IMG/VR virus record: IMGVR_UViG_3300044834_000021
Coordinates: 1 to 50,516 of that record
Strand: one strand, 5' to 3'
Source of the DNA: a virus
DNA length: 50,516 bases
Shown piece after piece: positions 1-7,216 of this stretch; position 1 is the stretch's first letter; the number at the start of each line of letters is the position of its first letter. The notes below the pieces were generated by a model. The model searched no databases. It was not told the origin of the DNA and saw only the letters and a list, made by a program, of their open reading frames with translations. Position numbers and translations under genes: made by a program.

Positions 1-602
1 ACGACCAACGGGTTGAGCCGGACCTTCGCGAGGATCGAGGACGGGAGGATGAGGGTGTTCGGGCGCTTGCCCGTGACCGACCTGATCTTCTCCTTGCCGT
101 TCTCGACATCGAGCATCGGGTCGCCGGTTGCGGTGTCCCAACGTGCGCCACCCGCGAGGGCGACGACGTTCGCGCCGGGGTAGGTGCCTGCCGTGACCGC
201 AAGGAGTGCGGCCTCGGCCTCGCGTCCGAGGAGGAGTGCGTCGGTCGCCGACTGCACGGCCTCGGTCTCGGGCTGCAAGGGGTCGGAGGCGTTCTCCTTC
301 TCACGGTCGTCCACGGCCGCTGCGATCGCGTGCTCCTCGGCCGCGTAGGACGCGCGCGTGTTGGCCCACTCCACGAGTGCGGCGCGCGCCCTCGGTGCGC
401 GGATGTCGTCATAGACGCGCATCCGGTCCTTGAGCGGGTCGATCGTGAAGTATTGCCCGGCTTCCTTCGCCACCGGGACGGCCGGGAAGAGACTCTCGGC
501 CACGAAGCCGGGATTCTCGTATGCGAGCGCGATGTTGGTCAGGATCGGGTCCACCCCTTGAAGGTCTTGAGGGGCGGCGTACTTGCGAACGATTCTCGTC
601 AT
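1..602 (-). CDS. Major capsid protein, N-terminal part (gene crosses the circular junction)
   Basis: ATG at 602 with GGAAAGGAAG upstream. The frame runs off the left edge and continues at 50389 down to 50038 because bases 1-127 equal 50390-50516. The joined gene has 318 codons (317 aa). This part holds about the first 200 residues, starting MTRIVRKYAAPQDL. The N-terminus has the pattern seen in phage coat proteins (a stretch about loading, 'ALAYENPGFVAESLFPAVPV', followed by an Ala/Glu-rich helical segment). It directly follows a decoration-protein gene and a protease/scaffold gene, the standard capsid order. The coat assignment rests on this context and general sequence character, not on a catalytic motif. 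Confidence 0.85.
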   Translation of the reverse strand, partial: MTRIVRKYAAPQDLQGVDPILTNIALAYENPGFVAESLFPAVPVAKEAGQYFTIDPLKDRMRVYDDIRAPRARAALVEWANTRASYAAEEHAIAAAVDDREKENASDPLQPETEAVQSATDALLLGREAEAALLAVTAGTYPGANVVALAGGARWDTATGDPMLDVENGKEKIRSVTGKRPNTLILPSSILAKVRLNPLV

Positions 603-624
603 GTGTTCTTCCTTTCCCTCAGAC

Positions 625-1005
625 CTATGAGAACTTCGTGCCGGGTGCGGTCATCCGCATCTCGACCACATCGTCGAGAGCCGCAGCGGCTTGAAGTGAA
701 ACGCCGACGACGTAGTTCGTCGCCGTCGCGGTGAGGACCCGGCCGTTCGCGTCGGCCATGAGCGGGATGTTGGCCGCGAACGCGGCGGCCGCGCGCACCT
801 CGGCGGTGCCCGAGATGATGATGCCGACGGCGGTGCCGACGGTCGCGCGGGGCTTGTTGTAGATCACGCCGAGCGGGACATCCGCGCCTGCGCCTGTCGT
901 GAGCGTGCAACCGTTGGAGGCGGTGGCCTTCACGACCTTGCGCGCGTGCGTGGAGAGGTCGATGTCGGCCTTGCGCGTGATGGTCAGAAGTGGACGGTGT
1001 GGCAT
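625..1005 (-). CDS. Capsid decoration (cement) protein
   Basis: 126 aa, small, Ala/Gly/Thr/Val-rich and without cysteine clusters or membrane segments. The pattern of short beta strands (LGVIYNKP, VGIIISGTAEVRAAAA, NYVVGVSLQ) is typical of phage head-decoration proteins of the DUF2190 or lambda gpD-like kind. It sits between the protease/scaffold gene (stop at 1017) and the coat gene (start at 602), exactly where such proteins are encoded. Role: probably binds the outer surface of the expanded capsid and stabilises it. The role is inferred from size, composition and position. Confidence 0.7.
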   Translation of the reverse strand: MPHRPLLTITRKADIDLSTHARKVVKATASNGCTLTTGAGADVPLGVIYNKPRATVGTAVGIIISGTAEVRAAAAFAANIPLMADANGRVLTATATNYVVGVSLQAAAALDDVVEMRMTAPGTKFS

Positions 1006-1016
1006 CTTCCTCTCCT

Positions 1017-2783
1017 CTAGTTCGTCGCTGCGCGGGCCGACGCGGCGGCCTTTGCAACGTCCGGGTTGTTTTGCGTGACGATCTTGAGCGCGCTCGGGTA
1101 GTCGAGATCGCCCTTCGACTCCTGCATCGCGTTGAGCGCGAGACGGTGGAGCGCAGCGCGCGCGTCACCATCGGGATCGGGCGGCGTGGCCTCGGTGCCC
1201 TTCGATCCGCCGAAGATCGCGGGAGTCGCCGCGAGGTACTCCTTGAAGCCCTCGGGGTTGGACTTCGCGAACTTGGTGGCCCACGCCTTCTGAGCGGGGG
1301 CGACCTTCTTCTCCGTGATCGCCTGCGTGACGAGTGCGGTCGCGCGCTCCGTGGCACGCTCGGCCTTGAGCGTGACCAACTCTTCGCGCATCGCGTAGTC
1401 GGACGGCATCTTGCACGAGCCGTCTTCCCACTTGCCGCCCTTGTCCTCGCACTCGGCCTGCGTGGTGAACTCGCTCGCCACGCTGACCTTCTTGAACTTG
1501 GTCGCGGCCTCGGTGTTCGCGACTACGGCGGCGAGGATGTCCGCTTCGCTTGCCGTCTCCGCGAGTCCGAGGGCTTTGGCGATGACCTTCGGTTCCATGT
1601 TTGCTCCCTTCGCGTATTCACCTACGCCGGTCGCGGAGGCGTGCTGATCGAGGTGCGCTTTGGCCGCGTGGTCGCCGGACTTGAGTGCTGCGCGGAGGCC
1701 GCCGAGGTGCAGGAACATCTCGTCACCGGACACCCAATGGTGCGGATGGACCCACTTGGTCTTGTCGTCATCGGTCGCCACGGCGAAAGCCTCGGCCGGG
1801 AGTTGATCCTTCTCGATCTCGCTCCACGGTGGCTCGCCGCCACGTGATGTGTCGGAGTGCTTGAGCGCGGTACGCGCGTGCGCAGCCGCGTTGCCCTTGA
1901 GGAGGCCGCGTAGCGCGGCCGCCGTCTCGGTGAGGAACGAGCGCATCCGGGGCGCGCCGATCTTGCCCTTCGTGCCGTCCTTCACCTTCGCCGCGAGCGC
2001 CTCGAACTCGTCGGCGATGTTGTCCGCGATCTGATCGGTGCTCGCCTCGGAGAGGTCGTGATCCTTCGACGTGAACTTGATGACCGCATCGGCCTTCTTG
2101 TCGGAGGCGTAGGTGAGCGCGCCACCGTGGCGGCCGAGCGTGGAGCCGTAGAGGCTCACGATGTCGTCGAGGGTGGCGACGGCGGGTATCTCCTCACCGA
2201 GGAACGCGATCGCCTTGAGGACGTGCTTGTACGACTTGCCGTTCGGAGCCTTGCCGAACGAGCGCCAAATCTCCGAGGAGATGTTGCCGTATGCCTTCGC
2301 CTTGATGAGCGCCGCGATCTTCGCGGGCACCCGCGCCACGTCGGCCATCACCTTGTCGCCGACGCGGTACAGGTTGGTCACCCACCCGGCGGCGGGGTAG
2401 CCCTCGCGTTCGAGGAACTCTTGGTCGTCCTTGTGCCCGATCTTCGCGGGCGGTTCGAGGAGGCCCTCGGCCGTCAACTCGTTCGTGTTCTTGATGAGGT
2501 CCGCGATCTGCTCATCGGTGTACGGCTCGCCGTTCCAATGGCCGACGCTGAAAATCTCGACGCCGAGGAGGTCCTCGGTCGGGAGCGATTGGCCGTTGAT
2601 CGTGAGGGCCGTGCCGTCGTGGAAGTGGCCGATCGCGTGCTTCTTCGTGTCGCTCGATCCATCGCCGCCGCCCGACGCGATCGCGGTGCAGATGGTGCGC
2701 GCGCCCTCGTCGGTGAGTTCGGGGTCGCGGGATCGCTGCGCCACCATGCACGCATTGAGATCGGGGTACGGTCCTACGCTCAC
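1017..2783 (-). CDS. Prohead protease fused to scaffold
   Basis: About 588 aa from GTG 2783 (594 aa if GTG 2801 is used). The N-terminal half matches the phage head-protease pattern: 'EIFSVGHWNGEPYTDEQIADL', then 'PPAKIGHKDDQEFL', 'GWVTNLYRVGDKVMADV', 'ISSEIW' and 'LKAIAFLGEEIPAV'. In this family it processes the scaffold and coat during head maturation. The C-terminal half is charged and helical (Ala/Lys/Glu-rich) and ends with 'KKVAPAQKAWATKFAKSNPEGF', like the scaffold part of Mu gpI-type proteins. Inserted segments include an HPHHWV...MFLHLGGLRAAL block and a short Cys pair (CEDKGGKWEDGSC). GTG 2783 is preferred because a TACGGT -10 box ends six bases upstream, the spacing of the leaderless genes here. 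A terminator lies just upstream. Confidence 0.82.
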   Translation of the reverse strand: MSVGPYPDLNACMVAQRSRDPELTDEGARTICTAIASGGGDGSSDTKKHAIGHFHDGTALTINGQSLPTEDLLGVEIFSVGHWNGEPYTDEQIADLIKNTNELTAEGLLEPPAKIGHKDDQEFLEREGYPAAGWVTNLYRVGDKVMADVARVPAKIAALIKAKAYGNISSEIWRSFGKAPNGKSYKHVLKAIAFLGEEIPAVATLDDIVSLYGSTLGRHGGALTYASDKKADAVIKFTSKDHDLSEASTDQIADNIADEFEALAAKVKDGTKGKIGAPRMRSFLTETAAALRGLLKGNAAAHARTALKHSDTSRGGEPPWSEIEKDQLPAEAFAVATDDDKTKWVHPHHWVSGDEMFLHLGGLRAALKSGDHAAKAHLDQHASATGVGEYAKGANMEPKVIAKALGLAETASEADILAAVVANTEAATKFKKVSVASEFTTQAECEDKGGKWEDGSCKMPSDYAMREELVTLKAERATERATALVTQAITEKKVAPAQKAWATKFAKSNPEGFKEYLAATPAIFGGSKGTEATPPDPDGDARAALHRLALNAMQESKGDLDYPSALKIVTQNNPDVAKAAASARAATN

Positions 2784-2789
2784 GCGCCG

Positions 2790-2797
2790 ACCGTATA
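2790..2797 (-). promoter_or_regulatory. Candidate -10 box of a leaderless late promoter
   Basis: On the minus strand TGCTATACGGT precedes the protease gene. Read as TACGGT (2795-2790), it ends six bases before GTG 2783, the same distance as in the three leaderless early genes. Read as TATACG (2797-2792), it is preceded by an extended TGn element. No TTGACG -35 and no TGACGAC repeat is present, so it would be a separate class, perhaps the late promoter for head and tail genes. The terminator at 2838-2872 implies that transcription restarts about here. Confidence 0.4.
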
Positions 2798-2837
2798 GCA
2801 CGCGAGTCCACGATAGGTAGCAGGGGTGCCAACAAAT

Positions 2838-2872
2838 AAGGCAGCGCCCCGGTCTGATCGGGACGCTGCCTT
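2838..2872 (-). terminator. Hairpin terminator ahead of the late operon
   Basis: AAGGCAGCG (2838-2846) pairs perfectly with CGCTGCCTT (2864-2872), and the interior adds CCCG/CGGG pairs. On the minus strand the stem is followed by ATTTGTT. It separates the small-gene unit ending at 2903 from the protease/capsid unit. The symmetric ends (AAGG...CCTT) mean it may also work in the other direction. Confidence 0.75.
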
Positions 2873-2902
2873 CGTGGGGAGGGGGAGGTGAGTCGGTCTA
2901 GT

Positions 2903-3055
2903 TCACGCCGCCGCCTGCCGGGTGAGGAGGGCGAGGAAGCATCGAGCGCAGAGGACCGAGATCGGGCCGTCGCGGATCACGCCGCGCCGGGTGCAGCCTC
3001 GGTGACATCGCTCGCCGTAGGGAACGAACTCTTCGATCGGCTCGTCGCCGTCCAT
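2903..3055 (-). CDS. Small Cys4 protein, 50 aa
   Basis: ATG 3055 to TGA 2903. The peptide MDGDEPIEEFVPYGERC... has C17, C21, C36 and C39 arranged as C-x3-C...C-x2-C, a likely zinc knuckle. There is no clear ribosome binding site. It is the last gene before the terminator at 2838-2872 and follows the 75-aa gene at 3117. Function unknown. It could be a DNA- or protein-binding adaptor like the other small zinc peptides of this genome. Confidence 0.5.
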   Translation of the reverse strand: MDGDEPIEEFVPYGERCHRGCTRRGVIRDGPISVLCARCFLALLTRQAAA

Positions 3056-3116
3056 GCCGCCACCATGAACGGGTGCAGACGGGGCGTCATGACGATTCGG
3101 TAATCCGCGTCGGGGC

Positions 3117-3344
3117 CTACGTGGCGGCGGGAACTCCCGCGAGCGCGAGCGCCTCGGCCTCGGTAATCTCGGTCGCGCCGATCTCGCCGTTGTACAGGTA
3201 TGCGGAAAGGGCCTCCGTGTCCTCGATCCACTTGCCCTGCGTCGGGTCGAAGCGTTCGAGGAAGAGGCCCTCTTCGGAGCGGCGCTCGCGAGCCACGTAG
3301 CGCAGCGCCCCCGCTAGATCGTCCACTCGGTAGTACCGGATCAT
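3117..3344 (-). CDS. Hypothetical protein, 75 aa
   Basis: MIRYYRVDDLAGALRYVARE..., acidic and soluble, ending ALALAGVPAAT. No motif recognised. It lies in the minus-strand run 5637-2903 of small early genes and is separated from its upstream neighbour by 46 bases. Coding status is supported by unidirectional context and a natural amino-acid composition. Confidence 0.6.
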   Translation of the reverse strand: MIRYYRVDDLAGALRYVARERRSEEGLFLERFDPTQGKWIEDTEALSAYLYNGEIGATEITEAEALALAGVPAAT

Positions 3345-3390
3345 TGAGGCGGAGTCTAGGCCCTACGCACCTCCGCCGGTTGGGTGATCT

Positions 3391-3606
3391 CTACGAGAGC
3401 CACCCGCCGACCTCGCCCGCGAGGAACTTGCGGCGGGCCTCCGCGATCGTGTCGGCCATCACCCACGCCCACTTGTCCACGCGGTCGATCCCGTTGCGGA
3501 CCTCGCGCTCGTTCGTCATGCCGTCGGCCGTGACCTCGACGATCTGCCGACCCATGTACGCGGGTCGCTTCGGGTACGCGATCTCGGCGAGATGGAAGCG
3601 CCTCAC
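3391..3606 (-). CDS. Hypothetical protein, 71 aa
   Basis: GTG 3606 overlaps the TGA of the upstream gene (GTGA), so it is translationally coupled to it. The sequence contains 'RPAYMGRQIVEVTADGMTNEREVRNGI' then 'DTIAEARRKFLAGE'. It looks like a small alpha/beta domain. No family recognised. Confidence 0.65.
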   Translation of the reverse strand: MRRFHLAEIAYPKRPAYMGRQIVEVTADGMTNEREVRNGIDRVDKWAWVMADTIAEARRKFLAGEVGGWLS

Positions 3607-4202
3607 GAGTGCGCCTTCACGATGAACTTCGCGAGCGCGGCCTTCGCCGCCGCGCGGACTTGCTTCGCCTCGTTGAACGCGAGGGCCGTCTTGGTGACTT
3701 CCTCCTCGGCCGCTTCGAGTTCCCGTTCGAGGTGCTCGCGCTCGGCCCCGCCGAGGACCTTGATCGCTTCGGGTGTCTTCACCCACTCGTTGAAGGCTCG
3801 CTCGATCTCGGCTCCGATCGCGAGCCTCGCGGACTTGCTCGCGTCGTCGTGTCCCTTCGTGCCGTCCCACGCCCTCGTCGCGTAGAGGTTGGAGGCGTTC
3901 TCCTGCCTCGCCTTCCATTGGTCAGGCCCGTGAAGCCGCGCTTCGAGTTGCTTGTTCGACTCGTTCACGCCGTCGAACACCTCGTAGTTGTACCCATAGC
4001 CCTCGTACTTGCCGATGTGCCACGTCCCGTCGGACCACGGGAAGAGGTGCGCGCTCACGTGGTACTCGATGCCCCTGATCGGCCCCATCATCTTCGCCGT
4101 CCCGTGCTCGTAGCCGGGGTGCGAGACGTGGACGTGCTTCGCGTCGGTCGCGGTGATCTCGCGTGTGCCGAACTTCGTTTCGAGGATCGCGGTCTTGAAC
4201 AT
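3603..4202 (-). CDS. Hypothetical protein with C-terminal coiled coil, 199 aa
   Basis: ATG 4202 with a strong AAGGAAGGGAG site at 4210-4220 and the direct-repeat promoter at 4225-4253 immediately upstream. The N-terminal part is beta-rich with many His, Tyr and Trp residues ('VHVSHPGYEHG', 'SAHLFPWSDGTWHIGKYEGYGYNY'). From about residue 145 it becomes a charged helix ('EREHLERELEAAEEEV') that could form a coiled coil. It is the first gene of a unit that continues through 3391, 3117 and 2903 to the terminator. Function unknown, probably an early host-directed protein. Confidence 0.75.
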   Translation of the reverse strand: MFKTAILETKFGTREITATDAKHVHVSHPGYEHGTAKMMGPIRGIEYHVSAHLFPWSDGTWHIGKYEGYGYNYEVFDGVNESNKQLEARLHGPDQWKARQENASNLYATRAWDGTKGHDDASKSARLAIGAEIERAFNEWVKTPEAIKVLGGAEREHLERELEAAEEEVTKTALAFNEAKQVRAAAKAALAKFIVKAHS

Positions 4203-4224
4203 CTCTAGTCTCCCTTCCTTCTTG

Positions 4225-4253
4225 ATCGTAGCCGTGTCGTCGCCTGTCGTCAA
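4225..4253 (-). promoter_or_regulatory. Direct-repeat promoter for the 4202 gene
   Basis: Minus strand: -35 TTGACG (4253-4248), 17-bp spacer, -10 TACGAT (4230-4225). Repeat units TGACGAC and CGACGAC lie 10 bp apart over the -35 and spacer. The predicted RNA start is near 4218, leaving a short leader that carries AAGGAAGGGAG before ATG 4202. The -35 overlaps the stop codon of the 4250-4429 gene. Confidence 0.85.
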
Positions 4254-4429
4254 CCGGGCGTGCCGCGCGCCCACGCCGTCAGGAGCCGAGCGCGCGTCTG
4301 CTCCCAAAACCGTGCCTGCGTCTCGTTCGGCGGCTTCGCGTATCGGAAGTCGGAGATGACCTGAGTGATCGCGGCGTCGATGTCGAGCGCGTCCTTCTTG
4401 GAGAGGATCACGCTGCGCAGTTCGTCCAT
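4250..4429 (-). CDS. Hypothetical protein, 59 aa
   Basis: ATG 4429 to TGA 4250, preceded by AAGGAG about 8 bases upstream. The start MDELRSVILSKKDALDIDAA suggests a small helical protein ending in ARGTPG. Its stop codon lies inside the -35 element of the next promoter, so the two units abut. No homologous family recognised. Confidence 0.65.
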   Translation of the reverse strand: MDELRSVILSKKDALDIDAAITQVISDFRYAKPPNETQARFWEQTRARLLTAWARGTPG

Positions 4430-4440
4430 CGGTCGGCTCC

Positions 4441-4797
4441 TTACGCTCCGGTCGCCAACGCGCGCTCGCGTGCGCCGGGTGTCTCGCGGAGGTACTTGTC
4501 TCGCGCCTTGCTCGCCGCCTTGAGGAACTTCGGTGCGCGCTCCACCGTGCCGTCAGGGTTGATGCGGAACGAGGCGACCTTGAACGCGGCGGTCTGCCCC
4601 TCGAAGTCGTTGATCCCGTGCTCGGCCATGCGGTAGATCGTGCCGGTGTACGCACCGTCATCGTTCTCGCGGCCGCGCTCGTAGAAGTACCGCGCGCCGC
4701 CCTCCATGAACGTGTTGGAGGAGCCGGTCTGCTCGCGGCACGCCTTCGTCCACAACTCCTCGGTCTTGCTCGCCGCCGCCGTCAATGAGTAGCCCAC
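4441..4797 (-). CDS. Hypothetical protein, 118 aa
   Basis: MGYSLTAAASKTEELW..., starting at 4797 and overlapping the stop of the upstream gene by one base. Contains 'GGARYFYERGRENDDGAYTGTIYRM' and a basic helical tail. No motif recognised. Co-transcribed with the 5132 gene from the promoter at 5156-5183. Confidence 0.72.
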   Translation of the reverse strand: MGYSLTAAASKTEELWTKACREQTGSSNTFMEGGARYFYERGRENDDGAYTGTIYRMAEHGINDFEGQTAAFKVASFRINPDGTVERAPKFLKAASKARDKYLRETPGARERALATGA

Positions 4798-5132
4798 TAG
4801 GTCCCGCCTTTCAGACCGAGGAGCGCGTCGAGCGCCTCGTCGGTCACGTACTTCTTCGCGATCTCATCCATGACGGCCTTCTGCGCGGGCGACGAGTCAC
4901 GGATGCCGGACCAATCGAAGCCCACGTCCGCGCCGTAGCCGAAGCCGTCCTGCTCGGCCCATATCTCCGCGATCGCCTCGGGGGCCACGTCCATCGCGGT
5001 CGTGATCCGCAGGAGGTTGCGCGAGCCGGTGAAGTTGTACCAACGACCCGCCTGCGCGTCCTCTTCGTTGAACGCGAACTCGCCCTTGTACTTGCCGGGA
5101 CCGATCACCTGCACGTTGCGGTACTTCTGCAT
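4797..5132 (-). CDS. Hypothetical protein, 111 aa
   Basis: ATG 5132 with GGAAGGGAG at 5141-5149. MQKYRNVQVIGPGKYKGEF... then 'YNFTGSRNLLRITTAMDV', an acidic middle and 'ALDALLGLKGGT' at the end. No catalytic motif seen. First gene of a unit driven by a direct-repeat promoter and coupled to the 4797 gene. Confidence 0.75.
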   Translation of the reverse strand: MQKYRNVQVIGPGKYKGEFAFNEEDAQAGRWYNFTGSRNLLRITTAMDVAPEAIAEIWAEQDGFGYGADVGFDWSGIRDSSPAQKAVMDEIAKKYVTDEALDALLGLKGGT

Positions 5133-5155
5133 CTGTCAGTCTCCCTTCCGATCTG

Positions 5156-5183
5156 AGTCTAGCACGTCGTCACCTGTCGTCAC
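5156..5183 (-). promoter_or_regulatory. Direct-repeat promoter for the 5132 gene
   Basis: Minus strand: -35 GTGACG (5183-5178), 16-bp spacer, -10 TAGACT (5161-5156), with two exact TGACGAC units 10 bp apart. TAGACT fits the actinobacterial TAnnnT -10. The leader contains GGAAGGGAG before ATG 5132. Confidence 0.8.
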
Positions 5184-5458
5184 CACGCGCCGCCCGTATT
5201 CTCCACGATCGCGACGATCCACTCGAAGATGTGCTGCTCGTGCATCTCCTCGACGCGGGCCTTGATCGCGCCGCCGGTCCTCGACTCCCACCCGCACTTG
5301 CAGGTGAGGTCGAAGCCGATCCCCTTCACGGAGACGCCCCACGGCTGCGTGTACCACTTGCCGCCGGTCGTCCACTTCCACGTGGCGCGGTGCCCGGCGC
5401 GCACGGCCTTGTAGTCGAGGCCCGCCTTCTTCGCGGCGCGCTCGGCGAGTCCGGTCAC
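5180..5458 (-). CDS. Hypothetical protein with C-x-C pair, 92 aa
   Basis: GTG 5458 overlaps the TGA of the leaderless gene (GTGA). The protein is basic and Trp-rich ('GHRATWKWTTGGKWYTQPWG') with 'FDLTCKCGWESRTGGAI', then a helix 'KARVEEMHEQHIF'. The CKC pair and the helix with two His residues could bind a metal. Its end lies next to the promoter at 5156-5183. Function unknown. Confidence 0.7.
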   Translation of the reverse strand: MTGLAERAAKKAGLDYKAVRAGHRATWKWTTGGKWYTQPWGVSVKGIGFDLTCKCGWESRTGGAIKARVEEMHEQHIFEWIVAIVENTGGAW

Positions 5459-5637
5459 TTCTGACCACCTTTCTTCGCGAGCGCCTTGAGCGCCTTCTCG
5501 ATCTTGGTGAAGCAGGGGTCGCACACCTCGCCCGTCACCCATCCCTTCCCCGGCACGAAGGCCATGTGCTTCGTCCGCCACGGGTGGTCGGGGCACCCCC
5601 CGTCGATCGCCCTGCCGGTCTGTCTCTTCTGTCTCAC
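5455..5637 (-). CDS. Leaderless small Cys/His protein, 60 aa
   Basis: GTG 5637 starts exactly six bases after the TACGCT -10 box (5649-5644), so transcription is predicted to start at the start codon itself. The peptide MRQKRQTGRAIDGGCPDHPW... has C15, H18 and a later C-x2-C (VCDPC), a possible zinc site, and a lysine-rich tail. It is the first gene of the unit that continues into 5180-5458. Function unknown. Confidence 0.72.
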   Translation of the reverse strand: MRQKRQTGRAIDGGCPDHPWRTKHMAFVPGKGWVTGEVCDPCFTKIEKALKALAKKGGQK

Positions 5638-5643
5638 GGTCGA

Positions 5644-5672
5644 AGCGTACTCCTGTCGTCACGTGTCGTCAA
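5644..5672 (-). promoter_or_regulatory. Direct-repeat promoter, leaderless, for the 5637 gene
   Basis: Minus strand: TTGACG (5672-5667), 17-bp spacer, TACGCT (5649-5644). Units TGACGAC lie 10 bp apart. GTG follows after six bases. It is back to back with the plus-strand promoter at 5738-5766, giving a divergent pair. Confidence 0.87.
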
Positions 5673-5737
5673 CACAGATCGCGCGCACGCCCGCCGGGCT
5701 GATACCGACCCGACGCCGCTACCTATCTCGGTCGCGC

Positions 5738-5766
5738 TTGACGACAGGTGACGACGCGAGTACGCT
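5738..5766 (+). promoter_or_regulatory. Direct-repeat promoter, leaderless, for the 5773 gene
   Basis: TTGACG (5738-5743), 17-bp spacer, TACGCT (5761-5766), with TGACGAC units 10 bp apart. The ATG at 5773 begins six bases after the -10 box, so the mRNA should lack a leader. No Shine-Dalgarno sequence is present. Confidence 0.88.
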
Positions 5767-5772
5767 TTGGGC

Positions 5773-6630
5773 ATGAAGGAACAGGCCACCACCACCCTCG
5801 CGATCGAGACCGACACGGCGCTCGCCGCCCTGTACTACAGGAAGGCGGCGCTCGGCGAGGACATCTCGGGCGACGTGAAGACGCTCGACTTCTACACGAA
5901 GAAGGCGGGGAAGGGCGCACTCGCGCCGTGGGACGCCGAGGCCGTGAAGAGGACCGAGGCCGGTCTCGCGATCAAGAGGGCGGAGATGGCCGAGATCAAG
6001 AAGGCGATGGAGCCGCTCGAAGCGATCTACGAGGCGCACAGGTGGACGAGGGCCTTCCTCGTGGTGCAGTCGCACAAGGGCCACGTGCACTCCTCGATGC
6101 ATTGCTCGACGTGCTACCCGACCACGGCCTTCGTGTGGCTCCCGAAATACTCCGGTGAGAGCGAGACGAAGATCGTGGCCGACGCGGGCGAGCGGGCGTG
6201 CACGATCTGCTACCCGAGCGCGCCGGTAGACGCGAAGGGCACGGTGATCTTCTCCGAGGACGAGATCGCCGCCGCGAAAAGGAAGGCCGAGAAGGCCGAG
6301 GCCAAGATCGCGAAGGACGCCAAGAAGGCAGCGGCCGCGCCCACCAAGAGCGGCGCTCCCCTGACGATCATCGAGGTGAGCACGGGTTGGGACGGCAAGA
6401 GCCACTCGTACAAGAGGAGCCTCGCGACCGAGATCACGGCCAAGAGCGAGTACGTGAGCATGGCTCAGTCGATCGCGTGGTCGAAGTGGCCGCAGGACAT
6501 CGAGGCGAAGAAGGTGGCGATGGCGCAGATCGCCGAGGCCCTCGCCGAGAAGCATGGCGTGACGATCGAGGAAGAGATCGCGGCCCTCGCGAAGAAGGTG
6601 GCCGCGAAGAACAGGAAGGACGGGGGATGA
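5773..6630 (+). CDS. Zinc-ribbon protein of an actinophage/actinobacterial type, 285 aa
   Basis: ATG 5773 is chosen over the in-frame TTG 5767 because it sits six bases after the -10 box, where transcription should begin. Residues 1-95 are helical. Residues 98-152 hold 'SHKGHVHSSMHCSTCYPTT' (C111, C114) and 'CTICYPSAP' (C143, C146), a paired C-x2-C unit with nearby histidines. Residues 160-190 form a lysine/alanine-rich charged linker, and the C-terminus is helical. The HSSMHCSTCYPTT pattern is familiar from proteins of actinobacterial phages and plasmids; its role is unknown. First gene of the plus-strand early unit that ends at the terminator at 7858. Confidence 0.85.
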   Translation: MKEQATTTLAIETDTALAALYYRKAALGEDISGDVKTLDFYTKKAGKGALAPWDAEAVKRTEAGLAIKRAEMAEIKKAMEPLEAIYEAHRWTRAFLVVQSHKGHVHSSMHCSTCYPTTAFVWLPKYSGESETKIVADAGERACTICYPSAPVDAKGTVIFSEDEIAAAKRKAEKAEAKIAKDAKKAAAAPTKSGAPLTIIEVSTGWDGKSHSYKRSLATEITAKSEYVSMAQSIAWSKWPQDIEAKKVAMAQIAEALAEKHGVTIEEEIAALAKKVAAKNRKDGG

Positions 6631-6749
6631 GAGGCCCGGAGGGATCGTTCTTCGGATGGACAGGCGGCGAGGTCGTGGTCGGCCTGATCGTGCTCGCGTT
6701 CTTTGTGATCGCGGTCCTGATCGCCATGCGGATCAAGCCCCCCGCTTGA
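6627..6749 (+). CDS. Small single-span membrane protein, 40 aa
   Basis: ATG 6627 overlaps the upstream TGA (ATGA), so it is translationally coupled. After a short N-terminus (MRGPEGSFFGWTGGE) there is one hydrophobic helix, about residues 16-34 (VVVGLIVLAFFVIAVLIAM), then RIKPPA, which predicts a basic tail inside the cell. Its stop overlaps the -35 of the next promoter. It could be a superinfection or membrane-modifying peptide or a lysis accessory; there is no direct evidence. Confidence 0.75.
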   Translation: MRGPEGSFFGWTGGEVVVGLIVLAFFVIAVLIAMRIKPPA

Positions 6750-6774
6750 CGACAGGTGACGACGATGGTACGCT
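6746..6774 (+). promoter_or_regulatory. Direct-repeat promoter for the 6803 gene
   Basis: TTGACG (6746-6751), 17-bp spacer, TACGCT (6769-6774), two TGACGAC units 10 bp apart. RNA start near 6781. The leader carries AAGGAAGGGAG before ATG 6803, so this copy gives a leadered mRNA. Confidence 0.87.
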
Positions 6775-6802
6775 TGGGGCAGCAAGGAAGGGAGACCAAC
6801 AG

Positions 6803-7216
6803 ATGAAGAACCCGTGGGGCAAGAGCATTCCGGTGGAGCCGAGGGCCACACTCGCCGATCGGGCTTACGCGGTCTACGAGGACCTCAGACTTCCCGGTTG
6901 GACGTGGTACGTGCTCAAGGTCAACCAAGCGCCCGGATCGAAGAAGGGCAAGTTCTCGTCGGCGTTCTGCCTCGTGACCTCGCCGATGACCGGCGGGTCG
7001 GGCGATCTCGGTGACACGTACCTGAGCGACATCGGCGGCACACTCATCAAGGGCGTGGACATCAAGGCCGGTGCGCCGATCGTGGAGGACCCGCTCGCGG
7101 ACATCCTCGACAAGCCGATCCCCGGCAAGCAGTACGCGCTCACCTCGTTCAAGAACGGCGGGCCGTCGATCGCGAACGGCAACACGTGGGCCGAGTCCGA
7201 AGTGAAGGAGGACTAG
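6803..7216 (+). CDS. Hypothetical protein, 137 aa
   Basis: ATG 6803 selected by the SD sequence and promoter just upstream; longer in-frame starts would read through the promoter. MKNPWGKSIPVEPRATL... contains 'GWTWYVLKVNQAPGSKKGKFSSAFCLVTSPMTGG' and 'DTYLSDIGGTLIKGVDI'. Probably a compact beta-rich soluble protein. No family recognised. Leads the block 6803-7828. Confidence 0.77.
   Translation: MKNPWGKSIPVEPRATLADRAYAVYEDLRLPGWTWYVLKVNQAPGSKKGKFSSAFCLVTSPMTGGSGDLGDTYLSDIGGTLIKGVDIKAGAPIVEDPLADILDKPIPGKQYALTSFKNGGPSIANGNTWAESEVKED

Noticed and set aside
990-1847. Long open frame on the plus strand over the protease gene, and similar ones over TerL, portal and tail genes
   Set aside because: Arginine/valine/leucine-rich shadows of GC-rich genes; no SD and no protein-like motifs.
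2977-3231. 84-aa frame overlapping the small Cys4 gene
   Set aside because: Arginine-rich shadow crossing two better-supported genes in another frame.
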